From: Streptomyces spororaveus
Lineage (GTDB): Bacteria; Actinomycetota; Actinomycetes; Streptomycetales; Streptomycetaceae
Reading direction: 5' to 3'
Assembly: GCF_016755875.1 (NCBI RefSeq)
Contig: NZ_BNED01000005.1
Location: forward strand, 3,389,001 to 3,453,000
DNA: 64,000 bases
Under the pieces are notes generated by a model, which was not told the origin of the DNA, did no database searches, and was given only the letters and a program-made list of their open reading frames with translations. Below are positions 9,043 through 16,264 of the stretch, in pieces. Numbering within the stretch: position 1 is the stretch's first letter; every line of letters begins with the position of its first letter. A program made the position numbers and the translations under genes.

Positions 9043-10389
9043 TCAGACCCGCTGCCACAGGGCCGGGACGTTCGGCGGCTCCCAGCCCGGCTGGGCCTGG
9101 TGCCCCTGGAGGCAGCGGTAGGTCGCGCCGCCATGGGTGACGGTGGCGCCGGCCGCGTAGACGGTGCCCGCCTTCCAGGTGCCACCCGGCTCGGGATCAC
9201 CGGGGCCGGGGCCCGGGCCGGGGTCGCCGCCGCTGACCCTGAGGGTCAGTCCGTACGCGGACAGGATCGGGTTCAGCGGCTGGAAGAAGGTGGTCCCGCC
9301 GCTGGAGCAGTTGCCGGAACCACCCGAGGTGACGCCCTGGGCCTGGCTCCCGGAGATGTAGGAGCCTCCCGAGTCGCCCGGCTCGGCGCAGACCGTCGTA
9401 CGGGTCACGCCCGAGATGGTGCCCTCGGGGTAGGTGACGCTGGTGTTGTGCTGCTGGATCGTGCCGCAGTGCCATCCGGTGGTCGATCCGGAACGGCACA
9501 CCGAGGCTCCGACCGGCTGCAGCACCGAGCCGGTGACCTGCACGTCCGCGCCGCCGCCCTTGACGTACGGGGTCGAGGTCCAGCTCGTGTTCGCGGCCAC
9601 CCAGGCCATGTCGTTACCGGGGAAGACCGAGGCCTGGAAGGAGCCCTGGGCGACCTGGTTGAAGCCGGTGGTGGTGGTTCCGGCGCGCCCGCAGTGCCCG
9701 GCGGTGGCGAAGCCGTTCACGGACCCCTTGGTGACGGGGAAGCCGACGGAGCAGCGGCCGCTGCCGTTCATGTAGTACGCGTCGCCGCCGCGCAGGTCGT
9801 ACAGGGGACGCGGGGCCTCGTCCGTACGGACCACCGTGACGCGGTCCGCGCCGATCCCGGTGGCGGCCAGCAGCGCGGCCGCCGCCCCCGCCGCCGTCTC
9901 CTCGACGACGAGGGTGTTGGAGCGCGGGTCGACATAGCGGACCGGGGTGGCGGGACCGGCCGCCCGGTCCAGTACGGCCCGGTCGGCGTCCAGTTCGGCC
10001 AGGGTGCGGGTGACCAGCTTCGCCCGGGCCCCGGTGGCCCGTATCGCGGCGGTGTCGGCGGTCCGGGTGGTGGCCACGGTGAGGGTGGCGGAGTCGGCCC
10101 CGTCCACCCAGGCGCCGGCGAAGGCGGCGCCGAGCCGGTCGCGCAGCCGGGCGGCGGTGGCCCCCGCCTCGGCCTCGTGGGCGAGGCGCGCCCCGGCCTG
10201 CGTGGGGGTCAGGCCGAGGTCGCGCCGCAGGGCGGCGAGCAGCTCGGGCGGCGCGTCGGCGGTGCGCAGGGTGGCGGCCGCGGTGGGCGCGGCGGGGGTG
10301 GGACCGGCGGTGGCACCGCCGGTGGCGGTCAGCAGCAGCCCGGCGGCGGCCAGGGCGGTACACGCCGCGCGGGCGTGTCGCTTGAGCAT
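9043..10389 (-). CDS. Streptogrisin C-like secreted serine protease with chitin-binding domain
   Basis: An S1/S2-type chymotrypsin-like protease secreted as a pre-pro-enzyme of 448 residues. The signal peptide starts at the ATG at 10389 (MLKRHARAACTALAAAG, GAGGAG upstream). An alpha-lytic-type propeptide runs to about residue 200. The mature protease (GGDAYYMNGSGRCSVGFPV) carries the triad His in ATAGHCG, Asp in GNDMAWV and Ser in PGDSGGS. A Pro-Gly linker leads to a C-terminal chitin-binding CBM5/12 module (WKAGTVYAAGATVTHGG ... CLQGHQAQPGWEP). The architecture matches streptogrisin C of S. griseus. Confidence 0.94.
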   Translation of the reverse strand: MLKRHARAACTALAAAGLLLTATGGATAGPTPAAPTAAATLRTADAPPELLAALRRDLGLTPTQAGARLAHEAEAGATAARLRDRLGAAFAGAWVDGADSATLTVATTRTADTAAIRATGARAKLVTRTLAELDADRAVLDRAAGPATPVRYVDPRSNTLVVEETAAGAAAALLAATGIGADRVTVVRTDEAPRPLYDLRGGDAYYMNGSGRCSVGFPVTKGSVNGFATAGHCGRAGTTTTGFNQVAQGSFQASVFPGNDMAWVAANTSWTSTPYVKGGGADVQVTGSVLQPVGASVCRSGSTTGWHCGTIQQHNTSVTYPEGTISGVTRTTVCAEPGDSGGSYISGSQAQGVTSGGSGNCSSGGTTFFQPLNPILSAYGLTLRVSGGDPGPGPGPGDPEPGGTWKAGTVYAAGATVTHGGATYRCLQGHQAQPGWEPPNVPALWQRV

Positions 10390-10567
10390 GGGGGATCTCC
10401 TCGGTTTCCGGTGGGGTCTGCGGAAACCGTAGAAATCCGAACCATGCCGCGGGAGCTGCCAGTTGGCCCCTGCCCCGGTGCTATGCCCGTCGCCCCGCGG
10501 CGGCCGACGTGCGTTCATGGGGCGGCGGCCGGACTATGGGGCCAGGGGAAACCGTAGGAGGTACGCG

Positions 10568-10753
10568 ATGGTCAGTGAATCGGACGAGCAGCCCACGCGG
10601 TCGGACCGGCTCTTCACGGGCGGGGAACGGCCGTACGACCCCGAGGACCTCGTGATGGCGACAGGCCACGACCCGACTCCGGAGCGGGTCGAGAAGGCCC
10701 GCAAGCTGATCGAGAAGGAGGGCCCGCAGGTCATCGAGCGCTACCTGCCCTGA
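10568..10753 (+). CDS. Small conserved hypothetical protein (61 aa)
   Basis: AGGAGG precedes the ATG by 6 bp. The charged, soluble product reads MVSESDEQPTRSDRLFTGGE and ends in EKEGPQVIERYLP. It has no membrane segment and no recognisable domain. The strong ribosome-binding site, codon bias and following terminator support it as real. It is divergent from the streptogrisin gene, and the function is unknown. Confidence 0.75.
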   Translation: MVSESDEQPTRSDRLFTGGERPYDPEDLVMATGHDPTPERVEKARKLIEKEGPQVIERYLP

Positions 10754-10779
10754 GCACGGCGCCGAAGGACTGCCCCACC

Positions 10780-10800
10780 GCCCCCGGCCCCGCCGGGGGC
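10780..10800. terminator. Terminator hairpin after the 61-aa gene
   Basis: A perfect 9-bp stem (GCCCCCGGC with its complement) and 3-nt loop, 26 bp past the stop codon. Confidence 0.65.
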
Positions 10801-10837
10801 ACCGCATCTCACCCCCCAGCCCCGCCACCCCACCCCA

Positions 10838-10904
10838 CCCAGCCCCGCCAGCGCTTGAGGCGCGGGGGCTCGGGGGCAGCGCCCCCGCAACGGCGCCGCA
10901 CCCG
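10838..10904. repeat. Streptomyces-type intergenic GC-rich repeat
   Basis: The stretch CAGCCCCGCCAGCGCTTGAG, continuing to a GGGGGC-AGC-GCCCCC hairpin at 10872-10886, resembles the intergenic repeat (CGCCTCAAACGCCGGCGGGGCTGG type) that I recall from many Streptomyces intergenic ends. It sits at the 3' ends of two convergent genes and may act in termination or mRNA stability. Confidence 0.5.
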
Positions 10905-11873
10905 CTACGCCGCAGTCCACGGCGCGGCCCGCCGCGCCGGCCCCGCCCGCAGAGCCGGGGCTCCGGCAGACCGTCCCAGGGCTTCCGCATGCGCAGCCCT
11001 GGCGTGCGCCAGCACATCCGCCGCCCGCGCAGCCGCCCGCGCGGCGGGATGCCACCCCAGCAGGTGCCGCCACACGAGCGGGGCCCCGGCGAGGGGCCGG
11101 GTGACCACCCCCGGGGTCGCCGGGAAGGTGGCCCGGCACAGTCCCACCGCCCGCCCCACCTGCACCAGGTGCACGCACGAGGCGGTGTCGGTCTCGTAGA
11201 CGCAGGCGGGCGTGAACCCGGCCCGCACACAGGCCGCGGCGAAACAGTCACCGAAGCACCCGTCGCCGGGAACGTCCGTCCACGCCTCGGCGGCGAGCTC
11301 GGCCAGGTCGATCTCCGTACGCGCGGCCAGGGCCAGCGGATGGTCCTCCGCGAGCATCACGTACACCGGGTCGCGCGCCACCTCCATCCAGGCCAGCCGC
11401 CCCGGCTCGGGCGGCGCGCTCTCCCCGCAGACCCCGACCAGCGCGAAGTCCAGGCGCCCGTCGGCGACGCCGCCCGCGACCTCCTTCTCCGACCAGGAGG
11501 TGTACGTGGTCACGGGCACGCCGGGTTCGTGATGGGCGAGCCGGTCCACGAGCCCGCCGAGCAGCGGCCCGTGCGTGCCGCCGAGCCGGTAGCCGTGCGC
11601 ATCCTGCCGGGCGAAGCGCCTGGCGTCCTCCTGCAGCTCGCACACGGCGGGCAGCAGCACCCTGGCCCGCTCCAGCACCAGCTCCCCGAGCGCGGTGACC
11701 CGTACGCCCTCCCGGCCGCGCACGAACAGCGTGCCGCCCAGCACGCGCTCGATGCGTTTGAGCTGCGTACTGAGCGCGGGCTGCGCGAGGCCGAGCACGG
11801 TGGCGGCCCGCGTCAGGCTCCCGGCGTCGGCGACGGCCCTGACGATCTTGAGGTGCCTCAGCTCCAGATCCAT
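10905..11873 (-). CDS. LysR family transcriptional regulator
   Basis: A 322-residue LTTR. The N-terminal winged helix reads MDLELRHLKIVRAVADAGSL with AQPALSTQLKRIERVLGGTLF (about residues 1-60). It is followed by an effector domain (DFALVGVCGES ... LAEDHPLALAA) and an Ala/Arg-rich tail. The ATG at 11873 gives the canonical LTTR N-terminus; an ATG at 11903 would add ten residues, and neither has a good Shine-Dalgarno. It is divergent from the nitroreductase-family gene at 11980, the classic arrangement for regulating it. Confidence 0.88.
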   Translation of the reverse strand: MDLELRHLKIVRAVADAGSLTRAATVLGLAQPALSTQLKRIERVLGGTLFVRGREGVRVTALGELVLERARVLLPAVCELQEDARRFARQDAHGYRLGGTHGPLLGGLVDRLAHHEPGVPVTTYTSWSEKEVAGGVADGRLDFALVGVCGESAPPEPGRLAWMEVARDPVYVMLAEDHPLALAARTEIDLAELAAEAWTDVPGDGCFGDCFAAACVRAGFTPACVYETDTASCVHLVQVGRAVGLCRATFPATPGVVTRPLAGAPLVWRHLLGWHPAARAAARAADVLAHARAAHAEALGRSAGAPALRAGPARRAAPWTAA

Positions 11874-11883
11874 ACGACGAGCT

Positions 11884-11895
11884 TGGTCCAGACCT
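11884..11895. promoter_or_regulatory. Weak dre-like palindrome upstream of lysR
   Basis: TGGTCCAGACCT contains the GGTC-CA-GACC palindrome and matches most of the DasR core. It lies 11 bp upstream of the chosen LysR start. The match is weaker than at 386-399 and could be chance. Confidence 0.25.
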
Positions 11896-11979
11896 GTGGG
11901 CATGCGCTACGGGTCGGGCGCATCCAGAATCGTTAATGCTCGTTAGCCGCAAGGGGGACGCAATCCGAAGGACAGGAAA

Positions 11980-12432
11980 ATGCACGCACTCGACGTCGAC
12001 TGGGACCACCCCACCGACCCGCGCCCCGGCCCGCGGCTCGACCACGTACGCGCCTACGTGAGCACCGCCGGAGCCGACGGACACCTCTGGCACGGAGTCC
12101 GCACCCTCCTGCTGACGACGCTCGACCGCGCCAGCGGCCGTACCGTCCGCACCCCGCTGATCTACGGCGAGGACGAGGGCCGCCACATCGTCCTGGCCTC
12201 CGCCTACGGCGCCCCGGACCACCCGCACTGGTACCGGAACCTCACCTCCCACCCGGAGGTCCGCCTCCAGGTCGGCGCCGCCGCCTTCACGGCGCGGGCG
12301 CGCACCGCCACACCCCAGGAGCGGGAGGTGTACTGGGAGATGATGACGGCCCTGTGGCCCCCGTTCGAGGACGACCGCGCCGCGGCCCGGCCCCGCGAGA
12401 TCCCCCTGGTGATCCTGGAGCGCGAGGCCTAG
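11980..12432 (+). CDS. Deazaflavin (F420)-dependent nitroreductase family protein
   Basis: A 150-residue protein of the DDN/FDOR split-barrel family, which binds F420 or a related cofactor and catalyses reductions. Typical motifs are TTLDRASGRTVRTPLIYGED (barrel start) and ASAYGAPDHPHWYRNLTSHP (cofactor loop), then PEVRLQVG. The product and substrate are not predictable. The gene is divergent from the LysR regulator across a 106-bp region containing TTAATGCTCGTTAG at about 11933-11946. Its TAG overlaps the convergent GNAT stop by 3 bp. Confidence 0.88.
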   Translation: MHALDVDWDHPTDPRPGPRLDHVRAYVSTAGADGHLWHGVRTLLLTTLDRASGRTVRTPLIYGEDEGRHIVLASAYGAPDHPHWYRNLTSHPEVRLQVGAAAFTARARTATPQEREVYWEMMTALWPPFEDDRAAARPREIPLVILEREA

Positions 12433-12983
12433 TAGGTGGGAGCGGCCACCGCGCTGTACGTGCGCCCGTCCGCGACGAAGTCGCCCAGCGGGACCATGCC
12501 GAAGCCGTCGACGTGCACCTTCCAGGAGGGCGCGTTCCCGGCCTCGATGAAGGCGACCACGGCTTCGGCGCGCTCCGAGGCCACCGCCACGGCCATGGTG
12601 AACAGCGCCCGGGCCACACCTCGCCCCCGGTAGGCGGCGTCCACCACGACCGGCCCGTAGAGCAGCCAGCGCGCCTCGGCCAGCGGGCGCCCCTGCCACT
12701 CCAGGGTTTCCTGCGCCTGGAGCAGGCCCGCGACCGGCGGCGACGGGTCGGCCAGGGTCGCGGGCTCCGCCAGTGCGAGCAGCCCGGCGATCCGGCCCTT
12801 GTCGTCCGCGACCAGCAGCTCCCGCGCACCGGCCATCGCCCGCAGCACGCCGACGCCGAAGCGGCCCTGTACGAAGCCCTGCTCCGCCCGCTGCCGTTCC
12901 GTGAGCGCGTCGTGGTGGTTGGCGGCGAAGAGCTCAGCCATGGCGGGCCCATCGGCCTCGGTGGCGTACCGGTACTCCATCAC
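12429..12983 (-). CDS. GNAT family N-acetyltransferase
   Basis: A 184-residue acetyltransferase. The acetyl-CoA-binding motif is VVVDAAYRGRGVARALF (about residues 113-130), preceded by the beta strand ARWLLYGPVV and followed by AVVAFIEAGNAPSWKVHVDGFG. The substrate is unknown. The start is MM at 12983/12980. The gene overlaps tail-to-tail with the nitroreductase gene. Confidence 0.88.
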   Translation of the reverse strand: MMEYRYATEADGPAMAELFAANHHDALTERQRAEQGFVQGRFGVGVLRAMAGARELLVADDKGRIAGLLALAEPATLADPSPPVAGLLQAQETLEWQGRPLAEARWLLYGPVVVDAAYRGRGVARALFTMAVAVASERAEAVVAFIEAGNAPSWKVHVDGFGMVPLGDFVADGRTYSAVAAPTY

Positions 12984-13170
12984 GCGATCGTGCCACGCCC
13001 GCGCGACCGGAGCCCGCCGCCGACACCAGGGCCTACGGGTGACACGAGGGCGGTGTTGAACGCGTTCAAACGCTCTGACAGTATGGCCTGCGGTGAACCT
13101 GCCGGAGCAGCGGGATGCGAATCCGTCTGCCCTCGCGACCGGTCACCGCGAGTGGGGAGGTGGGCTCGAC

Positions 13171-13500
13171 ATGGGCCTGCTCGTGATCGTCATCGCGCTT
13201 GCCGTAGTCCTCGCGGGTATCGCCGCGATCCTCGCGACGAGCGCGGTCCTCGGGTACGCGACCGTCGCGGCAAGCCGCAGGCTGCCGCTGGGCGCCAGGA
13301 TCGCGCTGCTGGTGGCCCTCGCCGCGGGTTCGGCGGCCGTATGGGTGAGCGCCCTGGGCATCTGGGCCATCTGGCGGCCGGCCGCCCTGGCACTGCCGTT
13401 CCTCACGACGGTCGCCTCAGGAGCCGGCTTCCTCGCACGCGAAGCCCGCAAGCGGCACACGCCCCGCGTCCGGTACCCGGCCTGGCCGGCCCGGCACTGA
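13171..13500 (+). CDS. Small membrane protein, unknown function
   Basis: A 109-residue protein with three predicted hydrophobic segments (GLLVIVIALAVVLAGIAAIL, ARIALLVALAAGSAAVWVSA, AALALPFLTTVASGAGF) and a basic C-terminus. ATG 13171 is chosen because GGGAGG lies 10 bp before it and the protein then begins with a membrane helix. A GTG at 13093 would add a polar leader. No family is recognised. Confidence 0.6.
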   Translation: MGLLVIVIALAVVLAGIAAILATSAVLGYATVAASRRLPLGARIALLVALAAGSAAVWVSALGIWAIWRPAALALPFLTTVASGAGFLAREARKRHTPRVRYPAWPARH

Positions 13501-13811
13501 GCCGGCTCACGCGTGGTCGCACACCGTCACTTCCACGTCCCGCGCGCACAGCCCGCTGGTGATCAGCGGGACGCCCCGGGGGCGGCGGCTCCGGCGCCCG
13601 GACGGCTCGCCCGGAGCCGAGCGGCTCGGCGGAAGCCCCCACGCCCGGAAGCCGACCGCCCGGGGCCTGCACCGAGGGCGGCAACTCCGGCAACCGCACG
13701 GCTCGACCGGGGTCGGGACCCAGGACGCCGCGCGGGAGGAGGGGATCCAGCCGACCGGAGTCGAACCCGACGACCCGAGCGCCGGAAAGCGGCAGCCGCG
13801 CACCCCGTGGC
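13501..13811. other. Non-coding GC-rich stretch before the large palindrome
   Basis: No supported gene. Open frames here are Arg/Pro-rich and run unbroken into the inverted repeat, so they are not credible. A T-arm-like GTTCGACTCC (minus strand, about 13757) does not extend to a tRNA fold. Confidence 0.5.
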
Positions 13812-14123
13812 CAGTGACGCGTATGGGGGTTTCCCGTCAGTCTCATCGTCTCTCCGTGTCGGGCCGGTCCCTCAAGGGCGCTCCTTCGTCGCGTCGCTAC
13901 GCGATGGCCTGACGGCCACCCTTGACCGACCGTCCCGCCCCGGAAATCCGAAGACTGCCGAGAAGCCCCCAAAAGAACGAGCCGGTCCAAGCTTTAAGGG
14001 ACGGGGTAGTCAGAGACCCCCTGCCCGGACGGGGGCGGGGACGCCCGACAGACGGGGCCCATCCAGACCCGGACCCGGGTCGGGTGAGGCGCGTCCAATC
14101 GCTACGCGCTCCTGACGTCTCAG

Positions 14124-14312
14124 CGTCCGACGACCGTCCTGGGCTGGACATAGGCCGCCCACGACCTCGATCCGACACTCGACCTGCGTCCGACGACCGG
14201 CCTGGGCTGCTTATAAGCCGCCTCCGACCCCGGTCCCCCCATCGACGCGCATCCGACGACCGTCCGGAGCCGGGCACAAGCCGCCCACCACCCATGTGCT
14301 TCTCGCCGGCTG
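14124..14312 (+). repeat. Three tandem 63-bp units, left arm
   Basis: Units begin at 14124, 14187 and 14250 with CGTCCGACGACCGTCCTGGG or close variants, spaced exactly 63 bp. Each contains a conserved ATAAGCCGCCCAC-type block about 27 bp in. The third unit is the most diverged. Confidence 0.8.
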
Positions 14313-14599
14313 CGACCGACGGGCAGCTTGGGGCTGATGAGAGCCGTCGAGAGGGACTCACGGCTGACAGCTCCGGTATTCCGTCGTAGAACCGGGTCAG
14401 CGAGACCACGACACCACAAACCCACCCCCAAACAGGGGTAATTGGGGCAAACTGGCGGCCTTCTGGGCCACCCATGTGCGCTGACCTGCATCCACGACGA
14501 AATAGCCGCAGTCCCACGTCTTTTCACCCCGGACGACGGCCAGACGCAGTCAAAGAGGACCCCCAATGCGCCTGGGCGGGCGCGCCGACCGTCGACCGC

Positions 14600-14795
14600 C
14601 GCCAAAAGGGAGCCCCAAGGGGCGTGGGCGGCTCATGACCAGCCACAGACGGTCGTCGGACGCCGTCATCGAGAGACCCGTGAGTGGTGGGCGGCCTATG
14701 TCCAACCCAAGACGGCCGTCGGACGCTGAGACCGAGGAGTCAGTGGGGATGGTGGGCGGCCTATGTCCAACCCAGGACGGTCGTCGGACGCTGAG
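14600..14795 (-). repeat. Three tandem units of about 63 bp, right arm, opposite orientation
   Basis: GTCGGACG landmarks fall at 14655, 14718 and 14783 (spacings 63 and 65 bp). Each is preceded by a GTGGGCGGCCTATGTCCAAC-like block. These are the mirror copies of the left-arm units, so the array faces inward from both sides. Confidence 0.75.
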
Positions 14796-15109
14796 ACGTC
14801 AGGAGCGTATAGCGATTTGGGGCGCTTCCCCCGGTCCGGGTCTCGGTGTGGATGGGCCCCGTCTGTCGGGCGTGCCCACCCGGGACCGGGCAGGGGGTCT
14901 CTGGCCGCCCCGTCCTGATCCTTGAGTGCCCGGCTCGTTCTTTTGGGGGCTTCTCGGCAGTCTTCGGATTTCCGGGGCGGGACGGTCGGTCAAGGGTGGC
15001 CGCAAGGCCATCGCGAAGCGACGCGAGGAACGAGCGCCCTTGAGGGACCGGCCCGACACGGAGAGACGATGAGACTGACGGGAAACCCCCATACACATCA
15101 CTGACTACC

Positions 15110-15540
15110 GAATGAGCAGCTCCCGCTTTCCGCAGCCACCGCTCCAGGACCCGACCCCGGCCGCCACACTCCCGTACGCCGAAACGCCGCCCGACACCCG
15201 ACCCCGACCGCCCAGCCCCCGCGCACCGCAGCCACCGCCGCGCCCCCGGCACCCGGCCGAGCGGCTCCCGCGCGCCGCAGCCGCCGCCCCAGGTCCCGGC
15301 CCCGGCCGCCCCAGCCCCCGCACACCGCAGCCACCGCCGCACCTCCTGGCACCCGGCCGAGCGGATCCCGCCGCCCGGAGTCGCCGCCACCGGTCCCGAC
15401 CCCGGCCGCCCCGGACCCCGCCTGTCGGCCCCCGCCCTACGTCCCGACCCCGACCGCCCAGCCCCCGCACACCGCAGCCACCGCCCCAGGCCGCGGTCCC
15501 CGCCGCACAGCCTCCGCGCGCCGGAGCTGCCGTCCCTTCC
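15110..15540. repeat. C-rich degenerate tandem array, period about 49 bp
   Basis: The block CCCAGCCCCCGCRCACCGCA recurs at 15211, 15310 and 15458 (99 and 148 bp apart, i.e. 2x and 3x about 49.5). Degenerate copies (CCGGCCGAGCGG...CGCCGCAG) lie between them. Because the period is not a multiple of three, any reading frame shifts between copies, so the Pro-rich open frame across it is unlikely to be a protein. Confidence 0.65.
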
Positions 15541-15774
15541 TCAGAGGTATTCGCGGGCGAACTCCACCGCCCATTCCACCGCCGCCAGGGGGACGCCGTC
15601 CGTGTGGGGGTCGAGGGTGAGGCGGGCCGTCTCCCAGCCCTGGCCGTGCTCGCGGGAGATCGCGAAGCGCGCTTCCTCCAGGACCCCTTCCGGCCTGACC
15701 AGGAACTCGATCGCCCGGTCGTCGCCATCCGTACCGACCGTGGCGATCTCCATGTCACCGACTGCGAAAACCAC
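15541..15774 (-). CDS. Small hypothetical protein (77 aa)
   Basis: The product begins MVFAVGDMEIATVGTDGDDR and continues with FLVRPEGVLEEARFAISREH. It is acidic and soluble, with alternating beta-like segments. Third-position GC bias appears here but not in the flanking array. It lies 13 bp downstream of the 49-aa membrane protein gene on the same strand, so the two probably form a small operon. No domain is recognised. Confidence 0.7.
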   Translation of the reverse strand: MVFAVGDMEIATVGTDGDDRAIEFLVRPEGVLEEARFAISREHGQGWETARLTLDPHTDGVPLAAVEWAVEFAREYL

Positions 15775-15787
15775 TGCCCCGCGCTCC

Positions 15788-15937
15788 TCAGTTGCTGCTG
15801 TTCACGTAGGCGAGCAGGAGGAAAGCGATACAGATCGCCCCCGCCGCCATGACGGCGCCCGCCGCAGCGACGACGACCGCGCCGGCCCGTTCGGTTCCCC
15901 GGCGGTGGTCCGCCGGCTTCCACTCGCCCTGGTTCAT
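15788..15937 (-). CDS. 49-aa single-pass membrane protein
   Basis: A short ORF from the ATG at 15937. It has a polar head MNQGEWKPADHRRGTERAGA, one membrane helix (AVVVAAAGAVMAAGAICIAF and LLLAYV), and the tail NSSN. Codon bias is typical. It sits immediately upstream of the 77-aa gene. The function is unknown; such short single-pass proteins are often regulators of larger membrane complexes, but nothing here shows which. Confidence 0.65.
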   Translation of the reverse strand: MNQGEWKPADHRRGTERAGAVVVAAAGAVMAAGAICIAFLLLAYVNSSN

Positions 15938-16264
15938 GCGCCCAGCCTGCACCGCGGCACCGGCGGCGGCATGAGTGCGCGTACTCAGCCGGGGTACTCA
16001 CGCCCGGGGCGCTGATGCCGGTACTCGTGCGGCCTACGCGGCCGCCCCGATCTCTCCGGCCACCTGGGGTGACGAGCGCAACACCATGCGCTCGCGCGGG
16101 CCCGCGCCGCACACATTCCGCAGGTCGGACACGTGGCGCGGCCCCGGATTCCAAGGGGGGATCACTCCCCCACCCACCCATTGCCCGAAGTGGGACAAAC
16201 CACCCCTCGGGTTTCTCTTCGAAAACACACGTCAAGCCCGCACCCGGGCCCGTAAGCTCCCGTC
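15938..16264. promoter_or_regulatory. Divergent intergenic region with GTACTCA repeats
   Basis: This 327-bp region separates the small-protein pair from the aminotransferase. GTACTCA occurs at 15981-15987 and 15994-16000 (13-bp spacing), with a GTACTCG at 16021. GAGT-N6-ACTC (15973-15986) forms an inverted pair. On the minus strand these read TGAGTAC, just upstream of the 49-aa gene, a plausible regulator site of unknown identity. No gene is seen. Confidence 0.45.

Larger units (their letters stand above)
13812..15103. repeat. Large imperfect palindrome (arms about 500 bp, central spacer about 290 bp)
   Basis: The 342 bp at 13812-14153 are the reverse complement of 14761-15103 with few mismatches, nearly identical in the outer 170 bp. 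The symmetry stays in register inward to about 14312/14600, centred near 14457. Both arms contain the blocks GTTTCCCGTCAGTCTCATCG and CCCCGGAAATCCGAAGACTG. No transposase, RNA gene or supported CDS lies inside. Codon-position bias is absent and the sequence is less GC-rich than the neighbours. It may be a non-autonomous mobile element, an inverted duplication or a structured RNA locus; none is proven. Confidence 0.85.

Noticed and set aside
13740..13790. tRNA-like T-arm (GTTCGACTC on the minus strand)
   Set aside because: The flanking bases do not form a 5-bp T stem, and no anticodon or acceptor arm can be found around it.
14124..14795. CRISPR array
   Set aside because: Units are about 63 bp, contiguous and in both orientations, with no unique spacers between short identical repeats and no cas genes nearby.
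13897..15101. Several open frames of 100-210 codons within the palindrome
   Set aside because: They exist on both strands because of the high GC content and mirror symmetry. They lack codon-position bias, ribosome-binding sites and recognisable domains.
15112..15852. Pro-rich 246-codon open frame
   Set aside because: It runs through a repeat whose period is not a multiple of three and then antisense through two well-biased small genes.
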